From: Pseudobdellovibrionaceae bacterium
GTDB lineage: Bacteria; Bdellovibrionota; Bdellovibrionia; Bdellovibrionales; JAMPXM01
Assembly: GCA_947462815.1 (NCBI GenBank)
Contig: CANHQR010000018.1
Span: forward strand, 1 to 54,564
Reading direction: 5' to 3'
Length of the DNA stretch: 54,564 nt
Positions 8,729-17,274 of this stretch are shown here, piece by piece. Every line of letters starts with the position of its first letter. The first letter of the stretch is position 1. The position numbers and the translations under genes are program-made. The notes under the pieces were generated by a model, which was not told the DNA's origin, searched no databases, and saw only the letters and a list, made by a program, of their open reading frames with translations.

Positions 8729-10282
8729 TTAGCTTTTGCTGTCTGTCGAATGGGGACCTGTCGAAGTCGCTGAAGGCTCCCCGCCCGATGAAGTCGTGAC
8801 GTCGCGTTTTGGCGACCATTCCGGTTTATTAACTTGGCGACCTCGCGCAATTGCCAAAGCCCGATCCGGCACGTCTTCCGTGATCGTCGAACCCGATGCG
8901 ATCGTCGCCTGACTTCCCACATGGATCGGGGCAACGAACTGAACATCGCTGCCGATGAAGCTGCCATCGCCAATCACAGTGCGATACTTTTTTCGGTCCG
9001 GAGCATAATTGCACGTGATGGTTCCGCAACCGATATTCACATCTTGGCCCACGGTCGCATCGCCCAAATAAGTGAGATGCCCCGCTTTTGAGCGGGCACC
9101 GAAGTCCGTCTTCTTCATCTCCACGAAGTTACCCACATGTGACTCTTCACGTAGAGTTGTGTCAGGACGAAGATGGGCATAGGGACCAATCGATACTCGA
9201 TTTTCTAAAACGGCATGATCGATGTAGCAGCCCGACTTCACATGCACTCCATCGCCGAGAGTCGAAGAGATGATATGCGTACCCGGCTCAAGCACACAGT
9301 AGGCGCCGATGCGCGTGCGTCCGCGCAGCAACACATTCGGATAGACGACACTGCCGGAGCCGATTTGCACTTCGTCCTCGGCATACACCGTCGACGGATC
9401 CAACATCACCACTCCATCAGCCATGAGTCTTTGACGATTGCGATTGAAAACCACGCGCGAGGCCGACGCCAGTTCGGCTTGGGCATTCACACCAAATGCC
9501 ACAGCTGGCCGTGTACGAAGCGCGTCGACTTTATGGCCGGCCTCGATCGCGAGCGTGATGATATCGGTGAAGTAAAACTCCCCCTTCGCGTTCTTGTTAT
9601 CGATACGCGGGAGCAATTCGCGAAGTCTTTCAGCTTTGAGAATATAGGCGCCGCTATTCACTTCTCGGACGCGAAGCGTTTCTGACGAGGCATCGCTCGC
9701 CTCCACGATCGCGCGCAGCGGACCGTCGAGAGAGCCCAAAGGCTGACGAACGATTCGGCCCAGTGACCCCGGTCGTTTCAGGCGACTGGTGATGACGGCG
9801 ACATCGAGGCGACGTTCTTTAAACTCCTGGACCAAAGACTTGAGGTCGTCGGCCGTCACCAAAGGCGCATCGCCACACAGCACGAGCACCAAGCCCTCGA
9901 TCGAATCCACGTCAGCCGCTCGAACCGCATCCGCCGTTCCGCGCTGCTCTTTTTGCTGAAAGCAAATGCCTCCGAGAGGCTCCACAACTTTACGCACCAG
10001 GGCCTCTCCGTGTCCGACAACAATCCGCAGCTCACGGCAACCGGCGTCTCGGGCCGCGGTCATCACCCGCATGACCATCGGCAGACCCGCAACGGGGTGC
10101 AAGACCTTAGGCAAGGGCGACTTCATGCGTGTACCCTTGCCCGCCGCGAGAATGATCGCAGTCAGCGGTGTGAACGTCGTTTGCGATGCGGCCGACGCGC
10201 CTCGACTGGAATCGGGACCGGCAGCTTGAGACGCGTGAGGGGCGGATGCGGCTTTGCGGTAGGACTTTTCGTGTTTTGACAT
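8729..10282 (-). CDS. glmU: Bifunctional GlmU, N-acetylglucosamine-1-P uridyltransferase
   Basis: A 517-residue enzyme that acetylates glucosamine-1-phosphate and transfers UMP, giving UDP-GlcNAc. The start is set at MSKHEKSYRK; the frame is open about 1.1 kb further upstream, but that stretch lies antisense to the peptidase gene and has no protein-like character. After a 40-residue Ala/Ser-rich leader comes the nucleotidyltransferase motif ILAAGKGTRMKSPLPKVLHP. VLCGDAPL and the product site (REVNSGAYI) follow. The left-handed beta helix begins near DPSTVYAEDEVQIGSG and includes SHVGNFVEMKK and GTITCNYAP. The leader and the Ser/Thr-rich tail (TTSSGGEPSATSTG) are unusual additions. It is the first gene of glmU-glmS. 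Confidence 0.95.
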   Translation of the reverse strand: MSKHEKSYRKAASAPHASQAAGPDSSRGASAASQTTFTPLTAIILAAGKGTRMKSPLPKVLHPVAGLPMVMRVMTAARDAGCRELRIVVGHGEALVRKVVEPLGGICFQQKEQRGTADAVRAADVDSIEGLVLVLCGDAPLVTADDLKSLVQEFKERRLDVAVITSRLKRPGSLGRIVRQPLGSLDGPLRAIVEASDASSETLRVREVNSGAYILKAERLRELLPRIDNKNAKGEFYFTDIITLAIEAGHKVDALRTRPAVAFGVNAQAELASASRVVFNRNRQRLMADGVVMLDPSTVYAEDEVQIGSGSVVYPNVLLRGRTRIGAYCVLEPGTHIISSTLGDGVHVKSGCYIDHAVLENRVSIGPYAHLRPDTTLREESHVGNFVEMKKTDFGARSKAGHLTYLGDATVGQDVNIGCGTITCNYAPDRKKYRTVIGDGSFIGSDVQFVAPIHVGSQATIASGSTITEDVPDRALAIARGRQVNKPEWSPKRDVTTSSGGEPSATSTGPHSTDSKS

Positions 10283-10339
10283 CGCATTGCAGGTTAATGC
10301 CGCTCGACAAGTGCGGCAAGGAATCCGCAAAATCGTCTT

Positions 10340-11125
10340 ATGGATGATCGCGGCAATTCTCCAGACAAAAGACCCACGGGTGATACGGGCACCCGCTCTC
10401 GTGCCCTTTTGTCCACAACAAGACATTGGCCATGTTGGAAAAAAACCTCGCGCGGAACGCCGATTGAACTTCTCGCCTCGATGAGTGTGGATGATTTGCG
10501 ACGATCTCGGCCCATCCTCCTCATGGGCGGTGTGCATGGCGACGAGCCCGAGGGTGTACAATTCGCTGAGGAGACTTTGCGATGGTTGCTCGAGGCCGAG
10601 GCCGCTGGGGAGAAGCTTTGCCCGTGGATTCTCATTCCCTGTCTGAATGTCGATGGCCGGGCGGCCGATCAACGCGTGAATGCGCGCGGAGTCGACCTCA
10701 ATCGAAACTACCCCTCTCGAGATTGGACCACCGAAAGCAAAGCCGATCGCTACTTTCCGGGGCCTCAGGCCGCGAGTGAGGTTGAAGTTCAAGGCGTTGT
10801 GGAACTGATTCGAGATTTCCATCCGCGACTCATCATTCACTGCCACTCTTGGGAACCATGTATCGTGGCAACCGGCGACCGCGCTCTGCGAGACGGCGAG
10901 AGGCTGGCGCGCGCCTCGGGCTACGAGCTGAGGCCCGAAATCGGCTACCCAACACCCGGCTCGCTGAGTCGATATGCTTGGCATGACCTGCAAATCCCGG
11001 TCATTTGCATTGAAGAGCGAGATCGACACAATGGCATGAGCGATTTGAGCGAGGTCTGGCCGAGATTTGCACCGGGAATCCAAGAAATCTTCCGCGACCT
11101 GACGGACCGAGGCGCATCGACATGA
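10340..11125 (+). CDS. M14 zinc carboxypeptidase, MpaA-like murein peptide amidase
   Basis: A 261-residue metallopeptidase resembling MpaA, which cleaves the gamma-D-Glu to diaminopimelate bond of murein tripeptide during peptidoglycan recycling. Zinc ligands fit GGVHGDEPEG (His66 and Glu69) and the HCHSWEP segment (His about 167-169). RGVDLNRNYPSRD carries the conserved substrate-binding Asn-Arg, and the late VICIEERDRHN segment holds the likely catalytic Glu. There is no signal peptide, as expected for a cytoplasmic enzyme. The first 45 residues are poorly conserved in character, so an internal start such as Met48 is possible. It is divergent from glmU by 57 bp, and its stop overlaps the next gene in ATGA. 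Confidence 0.85.
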   Translation: MDDRGNSPDKRPTGDTGTRSRALLSTTRHWPCWKKTSRGTPIELLASMSVDDLRRSRPILLMGGVHGDEPEGVQFAEETLRWLLEAEAAGEKLCPWILIPCLNVDGRAADQRVNARGVDLNRNYPSRDWTTESKADRYFPGPQAASEVEVQGVVELIRDFHPRLIIHCHSWEPCIVATGDRALRDGERLARASGYELRPEIGYPTPGSLSRYAWHDLQIPVICIEERDRHNGMSDLSEVWPRFAPGIQEIFRDLTDRGAST

Positions 11126-14100
11126 AGACCCCTCTCGACTCAACTTCGATGCACGTGCAGCGCCACTTTGTTCTCGATCTCGACGACACCTTAATTCCCA
11201 CGACCGACTTTCTCCTTCCAGCCGCCTTACAAGACGTAGCCGCAGCTTTGACACGCGCCGTACATGTGCCCGTGCAAGCTGCCGACTTGCTGGCAGCTCG
11301 GCGTGCGGCGTTGATCGAAGCCCCTCGTCGTGATCCTTGGACTGCAACATTGCGGAGCGTGGGCTTGGTACAGCCTGACTCCCGGTCGAGTGCGAACGCG
11401 CCGACATCGATGGGGTCACCCTCGTCGTCGAACGCTGGACAGCATGAGCATCAGCTCATTCGCATCGCACGCGAGGCCTTTTATGTACGCCAGGTCGAGA
11501 GCGTTATACCGAGCTATGGCGCGGAGAATTTCTTGCGATTTCTGAGCGAGCGTGGCCATTTGCATCTCGTGACCGCCGGCGATTCCACCACTCAACAGCG
11601 CAAGGTTGAACTCTTCATCCGGAGTTATTGGCCGGCAGGTTTTCGCAGCATCCATGTCGTCAAAAGTGGCGGCCAATACAAGCAGACCGCGTTTCGCCAA
11701 ATCGAAGAGCGCGAGCGGACGGCGGCCAGCGCGGGCGAAACAATTGAATTTTGGTCCATCGGTAACCGTGTCGACACAGATCTCGGCGAAGCTAAACTTC
11801 TAGGCTGGAAGACGGTTTGGATTCAACAAGGTGAACACGCACCGATGACTCCCCAGGAGTCTCATGAACGACCTGACTTTCGTTTCGTGAACTTGGATGA
11901 GGCGCAAAAGGGACTTCGTTTGATCCTACCGATCACTGCAGAAGCCGGGTCAACGATGGCTCCGACTCGATCTCGAGCCACCAGTTCATCGATCGTGCTG
12001 ATTGGACCTCAGAATTTGTATGAACTCGCAGAAGAGTGGGGAGCTGATCACTTTCATGCAATTCGAGATTTCCAACAAAGCTACGAACCCAAGCTCCGCG
12101 AGAGCGGCGGCTGGGGACTGCAAGCTTTTGCCGCCGATGCGATCGCCATCGATACGGGGATCGCCGGGCAAGAGGTCCGCGAACTTCAAGACCTCATGCA
12201 CAATCTCGAGCAGTCGGGTTTACCAACACAGTGTATTCTCGTTGGCCCCACGACGTGCAAATCTCTTGCGGCGACCCAAGGTTTGCGGATCTGGGCCCAT
12301 GTCTCTTCTTGGGAAGAGCGTGAGCCGTTGTTACAAGAGCTCTTCGAGGCGAGCGGCGAAGCGCGAGAGGAACGACAGAATCGCGAAAGCCTCCAGCTTT
12401 ATCATGCGCACAATGAGGAGCTGGAGCGACTCTCAGGAGAACTCGAGCAACGAGTTCTTTCGCGGCGAAACGAACTGGCCGAAAGCTCGACGAAACTTCA
12501 AGCTTCGCAGAGACGCAATGAAGTCCTCCAGCGAGCACTCACCGGCGTGCACCTCGCGAAGGGCGTTGCGGAGATGGAGCGTGTGCTGCTACAAGCTCTC
12601 GGCGACTTTCCGGGCGTCCATTGGGTGCGGATCGCGTTTCAAAGCCTCAGCCGGCTTGAGAATCCAGCGCCGCTGGGTCAGCTGGCGGATCATGTGCACA
12701 CGATTTCACTGGGGGAAATTGGCCCGACTCCCCTCGGGCATTTACACTTCGGCAGAACCGATGATCGCCCCTTTCGCTCTGACGAACGCGCCCTTCTCTC
12801 GAGCGTCGGCGAGGCGGTAGCTCTTGCGGTTCGTCGTCTGCAGACCAAGGTGCGACTGGAGCAGATCAAGCGCGAATGGGAAGAAACGTTCAACGCCATC
12901 GTCGATCCCGTCGCTGTCTTCGACGAGCAACTCCGACTCGTGCGCGGCAATCGAGCTCTCGCGCAAAGAGCTCAGCAATTCGGCCTGACTCGCGAAACGA
13001 TGATCGGACAAGCCTGTCACCGGGTGATGTTTGGACGAAGCTCGCCCTGCGAAGCCTGTCCGGTTGCCCAAGATCGAGACGCCCATAGAGGACGCCTGCC
13101 CTCGTCGACCTCTTCGCGACAATTTCGAATCAACGAACTTCAAAAAGGCGAGCGTTTAACTTTCGAGGCTTCAGCTCGACCCATCCAGCACCTGGCAGAT
13201 CCAAGCATCGGCGAGAATACGGCAGAGGGGTCTGGGGAAGGTGGCGAAAGCCTTTTTGTTCATCTCTATCGGGATATCAGTGAGTCGCTCAAATTTGAGC
13301 GTCGGATCCTCGAGTCTTCCAAGATGGCGGAACTCGGCACAATCGGCTCGAGCATTGCTCATCAGTTGAATAATCCCATTGGTGGAATGTTGAGCCACAT
13401 CCAACTCCTTTTGATGGATTTAAATCGCCTTGAGTTTCAGTCCAACCAGCAGCGCGACGACCTTCGTATCGAGCTCAAGGAGATGGAAGCCGGCACACGC
13501 CGCTGCGGCCAAATCGTACAAGATCTCCTGGGTTTTACGCGGCGAAGCCATGAGGCCGAGGCTTCACCCCAAGATTTGATGGACATACTCCGCCAAGCCA
13601 TCAAGATCACCGAACTCCAAACCCGATCGCGAGGTGTACGTTTCATCGTCGAAGCTCCACCCGACCTCGAGCAGGTCCAAATCACGGGTTATTTCAATCC
13701 GCTCGCACAAGCCCTTCGCGCGGCTTTGCTCGCCGTCGTACCGAGTCAGCTCCGCGATCATGTGATACGGCTCCGATTGGCGCCTGAGCGTCGCTCAGGC
13801 ATCGAGCAAGGCCCCTCCGTTAGCTCGTCGGCCGAGATTTTGAGACTCGAAATCGGTCTCAAGTTGGAAGGCTTACATCAAGACTTCCGCGCCGAGCCTC
13901 GTGGTCGACCCGACTCGACCGAGGTCCAGGACTCAGGTCAAAGTGATGCGGCCGCTGACTTCGACTCGCCTCGTTTGAATCTGAGTGAAGCTGCGCCAAC
14001 CGAACGACGAGATTCCGCAAAAAACGACATCGAAAACCTCGATCTCACGGTGGCCGAGCAGATCGTCCAGGAACACGGCGGATCTTTTGAATGGCGTCCA

Positions 14101-14184
14101 GGACCACCTCGACAGATTTTGATTCGACTTCCCCGAAGTCCGGTTTTGAGCGAAAGTACGCCGCCATCGCCGCCGAAAATTTGA
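11122..14184 (+). CDS. Hybrid HAD-phosphatase / PAS / histidine kinase fusion
   Basis: A 1020-residue protein with an unusual domain order. Residues about 15-255 look like a HAD hydrolase: DLDDTL at 19-24, a VTAGDSTT motif II, KSGGQYKQ supplying the Lys, and SIGNRVDTDLGEAK as motif IV. Residues about 268-400 resemble a degenerate receiver (SIVLIGPQN... AIAIDTG... CILVGP). A coiled coil (about 410-470) leads to a GAF-like region and then a PAS domain with Cys632, Cys643 and Cys646 (CEACP). The HisKA helix is ELGTIGSSIAHQLNNPIGG with phospho-acceptor His747. The ATPase part is degenerate: an N-box-like NPLAQALRAALLAV and a late EQIVQEHGGSFEW remain, but no DxGxG box is seen. It overlaps the amidase by 4 bp and precedes an NtrC-type regulator. 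Confidence 0.8.
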   Translation: MKTPLDSTSMHVQRHFVLDLDDTLIPTTDFLLPAALQDVAAALTRAVHVPVQAADLLAARRAALIEAPRRDPWTATLRSVGLVQPDSRSSANAPTSMGSPSSSNAGQHEHQLIRIAREAFYVRQVESVIPSYGAENFLRFLSERGHLHLVTAGDSTTQQRKVELFIRSYWPAGFRSIHVVKSGGQYKQTAFRQIEERERTAASAGETIEFWSIGNRVDTDLGEAKLLGWKTVWIQQGEHAPMTPQESHERPDFRFVNLDEAQKGLRLILPITAEAGSTMAPTRSRATSSSIVLIGPQNLYELAEEWGADHFHAIRDFQQSYEPKLRESGGWGLQAFAADAIAIDTGIAGQEVRELQDLMHNLEQSGLPTQCILVGPTTCKSLAATQGLRIWAHVSSWEEREPLLQELFEASGEAREERQNRESLQLYHAHNEELERLSGELEQRVLSRRNELAESSTKLQASQRRNEVLQRALTGVHLAKGVAEMERVLLQALGDFPGVHWVRIAFQSLSRLENPAPLGQLADHVHTISLGEIGPTPLGHLHFGRTDDRPFRSDERALLSSVGEAVALAVRRLQTKVRLEQIKREWEETFNAIVDPVAVFDEQLRLVRGNRALAQRAQQFGLTRETMIGQACHRVMFGRSSPCEACPVAQDRDAHRGRLPSSTSSRQFRINELQKGERLTFEASARPIQHLADPSIGENTAEGSGEGGESLFVHLYRDISESLKFERRILESSKMAELGTIGSSIAHQLNNPIGGMLSHIQLLLMDLNRLEFQSNQQRDDLRIELKEMEAGTRRCGQIVQDLLGFTRRSHEAEASPQDLMDILRQAIKITELQTRSRGVRFIVEAPPDLEQVQITGYFNPLAQALRAALLAVVPSQLRDHVIRLRLAPERRSGIEQGPSVSSSAEILRLEIGLKLEGLHQDFRAEPRGRPDSTEVQDSGQSDAAADFDSPRLNLSEAAPTERRDSAKNDIENLDLTVAEQIVQEHGGSFEWRPGPPRQILIRLPRSPVLSESTPPSPPKI

Positions 14185-14361
14185 CACTGCCGCCCGACAC
14201 TCCCTAGCATGTAAAGAAGCACGAGCCGCAAATCGGCTCCAGGAGCGAATTGTACGGAGTTCGTAGAATCTTGTGTGAGTTCCCGAAGTTAGGGGCGACA
14301 AAATTCTGCAACCGTCCATTCACCCCGACGGAGGTGAGATGCGTCTTAGGTGCGAAGCGGG

Positions 14362-14392
14362 GATCACGCGCCAAAATGATCACACGCCAAAA
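14362..14392. repeat. Tandem 15-bp near-repeat between kinase and regulator
   Basis: gatcacgcgccaaaa (14362-14376) and gatcacacgccaaaa (14378-14392) differ at one base and are separated by one base. They lie in the 326-base gap between the kinase and the NtrC-type gene and could be a regulator binding site. Confidence 0.7.
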
Positions 14393-14399
14393 AGTTGGG

Positions 14400-14422
14400 C
14401 CGTCAAGGCTCCAACTTGACGG
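14400..14422. promoter_or_regulatory. Perfect 8-bp stem hairpin
   Basis: ccgtcaag and cttgacgg pair perfectly around a 7-base loop (gctccaa). There is no T run after it, so it is more likely an operator or RNA structure than a terminator. Apart from this hairpin, the adjacent direct repeat and an unconvincing 83-codon frame, nothing else was recognised in 14185-14510. Confidence 0.5.
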
Positions 14423-14510
14423 TCGGCGGGATGCCGAACCGAAGAAACGTAGCGAACTGCGCGCGTCCACGCGGAGATCACTGCGAACGACGAAAGGATG
14501 ACGTCGACAT

Positions 14511-16166
14511 ATGTCCAACGCTTATCGCGGCAATCAAGGCCTCGCCCCGGGTTCGAATCCCCCTCTTTCCGCCACGTCGACATCGACAACGTCAGTTGGG
14601 CGTGGACCCAATCAAAGCTTTGATCCATCGATGGATTCCATCAGTGGAGTCGTGAGCCACGGACCCCGCCCGCTTCGCGCCGATGGGAAACCTTTCCGCG
14701 CTCTCGTCGTCGATGATGAATCGACTTTAAGAACGGCACTCTTTCGCGTACTCGACCGACAAGGCCTACAAGTCATCACAGCCGCATCGAAACGCGAGGC
14801 TGAAGGCATGATGAGCCCCGAGAATCCATTTGATGTGGCCCTCGTCGATTTAAAACTACCGGACGGCGATGGTATCGATTTGATGGGCAAAATTCGCTCA
14901 CAGAATCCCCAATGCCAGGTGATCATCCTCACCGGTCATGCGTCGATTGAGATCGCAGTTCGCGCCACACAAATGGGTGCATTTCACTTCGTCACCAAGC
15001 CCTTCAATATTGAAGAGATCGTTTCTTTGGTCGACAAAGCGGCATCTCATAAATGTCTTCTGCAGGAAAATCAGAATCTTCGTTCAGCCCTCCACCGTCG
15101 TTACCGATTCGAAAATATTATCGGCCAAAGCGACGAGATTCGACGCGTCCTCGACATGGTGGAGCGTGTCTCCGATTCCGAATCGACCGTACTCGTCACG
15201 GGAGAAAGTGGTACAGGCAAAGAGCTGATCGCCAAAGCGATTCACTACAATTCCGCGCGCGCGAATCGGCCCTTTGTTCCCGTTAATTGCGGAGCGATCC
15301 CAGCTGAACTGCTCGAGAGCGAACTCTTCGGCCACGTGAAGGGTGCTTTCACCGGCGCCATCGCCAACCGCGCGGGCCGATTTGATTTGGCCTCCGGGGG
15401 CACACTGTTCCTCGACGAAATCGGCGAATTGCCTTTGAACTTGCAGGTCAAACTTCTACGCGTTCTTCAGGAGCGACGTTTTGAACCCGTTGGTAGCGTA
15501 AAAACTCATGAGGTCGACGTACGCGTGATTGCCGCCACCAATGTGGATTTGGCTCGAGCTGTTCAGAAGGGCCAATTTCGCGAAGATCTATTCTACCGCC
15601 TCAATGTGATCCCGATGCGACTCCCGGCCTTGAAAGAGCGACGCAGCGACATCCCCATCCTACTCCGCCATTTCGTCGAGCTCTATAATCAGAAGGAGCA
15701 ACAAAAGCCGAATCGAAACCGAGCCCCTCGCCAACTTGCCGGCTTCAGCGCCGAAGCTCTGGAAGCTTTAATGCTTTATCCTTGGCCCGGGAATATTCGC
15801 GAACTCGAAAACCTGGTGGAGCGCCTGGCTGTGCTGAAGGGCGAAGGCCAGATTGAGGTTCTGGATCTTCCTGAACAATATCGACCTCAGAATATGCCGC
15901 AGGCCTTCGGCAATGTGCGAATGCCAGAAGGTGGCGGGCTCCGCGAGCAGATGGAGGCCATAGGTGGCTTTGAAGAATTGCCCGAAGCCGGCATGGACTT
16001 CAATTCAGCCGTCGATGCCTACGAGAACGCGTTGATCCTCCGGGCTCTGGAAAAGACGGGTTGGAATCGAAACCAAGCCGCTGCACTCCTCAAACTGAAT
16101 CGGACGACTTTAGTTGAGAAGATCAAGAAAAAGGGTCTTCGCCCTCCGCCGGAAGCTGAAGCTTGA
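14511..16166 (+). CDS. Sigma54-dependent NtrC-family response regulator
   Basis: A 551-residue transcription activator. The receiver domain begins at RALVVDDES and carries phospho-acceptor Asp113 (VDLKLPDG), the ILTGHAS Thr and the TKPF Lys. The AAA+ domain has Walker A GESGTGKE, the sigma54-contacting GAFTGA loop at 278-283, Walker [12 protein letters not shown], and [12 protein letters not shown] Fis-type helix-turn-helix closes the protein ([19 protein letters not shown]). The first 40 residues (Ser/Thr/Gly/Pro-rich, translated across a tRNA-like fragment) are not family-like, so Met41 at 14631 may be the true start, although aagga lies 12 bases before 14511. It is the expected partner of the kinase just upstream and overlaps the acetyltransferase by 4 bp. 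Confidence 0.93.
   Translation: MSNAYRGNQGLAPGSNPPLSATSTSTTSVGRGPNQSFDPSMDSISGVVSHGPRPLRADGKPFRALVVDDESTLRTALFRVLDRQGLQVITAASKREAEGMMSPENPFDVALVDLKLPDGDGIDLMGKIRSQNPQCQVIILTGHASIEIAVRATQMGAFHFVTKPFNIEEIVSLVDKAASHKCLLQENQNLRSALHRRYRFENIIGQSDEIRRVLDMVERVSDSESTVLVTGESGTGKELIAKAIHYNSARANRPFVPVNCGAIPAELLESELFGHVKGAFTGAIANRAGRFDLASGGTLFLDEIGELPLNLQVKLLRVLQERRFEPVGSVKTHEVDVRVIAATNVDLARAVQKGQFREDLFYRLNVIPMRLPALKERRSDIPILLRHFVELYNQKEQQKPNRNRAPRQLAGFSAEALEALMLYPWPGNIRELENLVERLAVLKGEGQIEVLDLPEQYRPQNMPQAFGNVRMPEGGGLREQMEAIGGFEELPEAGMDFNSAVDAYENALILRALEKTGWNRNQAAALLKLNRTTLVEKIKKKGLRPPPEAEA
14549..14574 (+). other. tRNA-Ser-like 3'-end fragment within direct repeats
   Basis: The bases gggttcgaatccc followed by a CTCTTTCCGCCA ending match the T-arm and acceptor 3' end typical of bacterial tRNA-Ser. 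No matching 5' acceptor strand or cloverleaf is found upstream, so this is a fragment at most. A 10-bp direct repeat (acgtcgacat) sits at 14501-14510 and 14574-14583, bracketing the piece. It lies inside the first codons of the NtrC-type gene. It could be an attachment-site remnant or chance. Confidence 0.35.
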
Positions 16167-16783
16167 TCAACATTCGCCGCGCTGAATTTGTAGAGGTCGA
16201 GAAGCTTTGGCGCGAGCGTCTCTGGCCGCAGCGAAAGTCTGCGATCGAATCCAATAGCGCGATGATTCTCGGCGGCGGCATCGACCTGACCTTTATGAGC
16301 GAGAAGGCCCAGTTTTGGATCGCCGAGGACCTGGGCGATGAGTACTCAGAGGGTCATTCCGAGCGGCGCGCCATTGGCTGTCTTTCTGGTCACTTCGCTG
16401 GGCACTTTGCAGGTCGGCCTGTAGGTCGGCCTGTAGGTCGTTCTGGGGATCGCTCTGGTGATGGCTCTGGGGGCGGCTCTCTCGATCCCGCTCTGGACAA
16501 TTCAACACTGCGAGTACAGGGCCCGCGAGAACACGGTGGACGCCTGTACAGATCCCGGGGACTTTGGGTCGATCAAAGTCGCCGCCGAAGAGGTATCGCC
16601 CGGCAACTTATGCGCGAACTGATTGACCACGCACAATCGCAAGGTGCGGTGGCCATCTGGACCTTTCCGCGCAAAACCGCCATGCCCTTCTATGAGAGCA
16701 TGGGTTTTCGCATGTGGAGCACTTGGCTCCCTCAACAAGAGGGCGATTCAGATCTCAACTGCTACGCAATTCTGGAACTCTGA
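16163..16783 (+). CDS. GNAT-family N-acetyltransferase with repeat insertion
   Basis: A 206-residue protein starting at TTG that overlaps the regulator's stop as TTGA. The C-terminal half has GNAT hallmarks: GLWVDQSRRRRGIARQLM is the acetyl-CoA pyrophosphate loop (R/Q-x-x-G-x-A), and MPFYESMGFR is the late beta-bulge motif. The N-terminal half (WRERLWPQRKSAIES, GIDLTFM) matches small GNATs. Between them, residues about 76-106 are a Gly/Arg/His-rich low-complexity insertion made of 12-bp repeats, where a surface loop would be. Substrate is unknown. Coupling to the two-component genes suggests co-expression. The insertion may be tolerated because it replaces a loop. Confidence 0.8.
   Translation: MINIRRAEFVEVEKLWRERLWPQRKSAIESNSAMILGGGIDLTFMSEKAQFWIAEDLGDEYSEGHSERRAIGCLSGHFAGHFAGRPVGRPVGRSGDRSGDGSGGGSLDPALDNSTLRVQGPREHGGRLYRSRGLWVDQSRRRRGIARQLMRELIDHAQSQGAVAIWTFPRKTAMPFYESMGFRMWSTWLPQQEGDSDLNCYAILEL
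16388..16480 (+). repeat. 12-bp-unit tandem repeats in the GNAT gene
   Basis: About 93 bases encode GHFA, GHFA, GRPV, GRPV, then degenerate GRSGDRSGDGSGGGS. The two ggtcggcctgta units are identical, which suggests recent slippage. All changes keep the frame. Confidence 0.85.
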
Positions 16784-17010
16784 GCAGCCAAATCGTGCGT
16801 ATTGTCGTCACGATGAAAAGCGCAATGAACTCCGCACAACTCAAATCCATTCCATTTGCCGCGCGGAAATAAGCGTTTCAGATCCAGATCAGGAGTAAAA
16901 TATAAATTGGAAACGACGACGTCCTGAAGACCATCATTGTCGACATTTATCAGAACAACTCCTCGGCCTTCCTTCTTCGATCGCACTCCAGCCTGCGGGG
17001 CAACATCTTA
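16762..17010 (-). pseudogene. Decayed FG-GAP/UnbV-like fragment
   Basis: The minus-strand frame reads a TAA at 17008-17010, then DVAPQAGVRSKKEGRGVVL and INVDNDGLQDVVVSN. This resembles the calcium-binding DxDxDGxxD blades of FG-GAP/CRTAC1-type beta-propellers. The frame ends at 16762, overlapping the GNAT stop. A further minus-strand stretch near 17050-17170 looks protein-like (NHLPVWLRSDDNSALSAS) but is cut by another stop. No intact gene can be assembled from 16784-17274, so this is read as a remnant. Only short similarity supports it. Confidence 0.35.
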
Positions 17011-17274
17011 GAAGTCGCGCGCCCTTCCTGCGGCTGATCCTAATTGAATACACGACCTTCTTCGAAAGCCGCCACCGAGTAACGTCCGGTTCTGATGGTA
17101 CTAGCGCTCAAAGCACTGTTATCATCACTTCGCAGCCAAACGGGCAAATGATTGAGCTTGGAGAAGTTTCCGCAGGTCTGCACGGATTATTCACTTTTTT
17201 CGAAAGCTTGACGACTGGACTGAGAACTACGAGCCCGCCAACAAAGGCCGAGATAAGATTGAGTGTTCTCAACT

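Noticed and set aside
8715-8819. 35-residue N-terminal extension of glmS
   Set aside because: GlmS needs Cys next to the initiator Met as its nucleophile, and a ribosome site lies before that Met.
10283-11419. Long in-frame upstream extension of glmU on the minus strand
   Set aside because: It lies antisense to the amidase and kinase genes, has no conserved motif and would place about 380 residues before the uridyltransferase domain. It is a GC-driven open frame.
14250-14501. 83-residue frame between the kinase and the regulator
   Set aside because: Very basic, no motif, and it covers a hairpin and direct repeats better explained as regulatory sequence.
14491-14574. Complete tRNA-Ser gene
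   Set aside because: The only candidate acceptor strand (cgaaagg) mispairs with the 3' end and no D or anticodon arm can be formed.
14380-14628. Minus-strand frame reading [12 protein letters not shown]
   Set aside because: This is the familiar false protein obtained by translating the antisense of a tRNA 3' end; it was used only as a pointer to the tRNA-like fragment.
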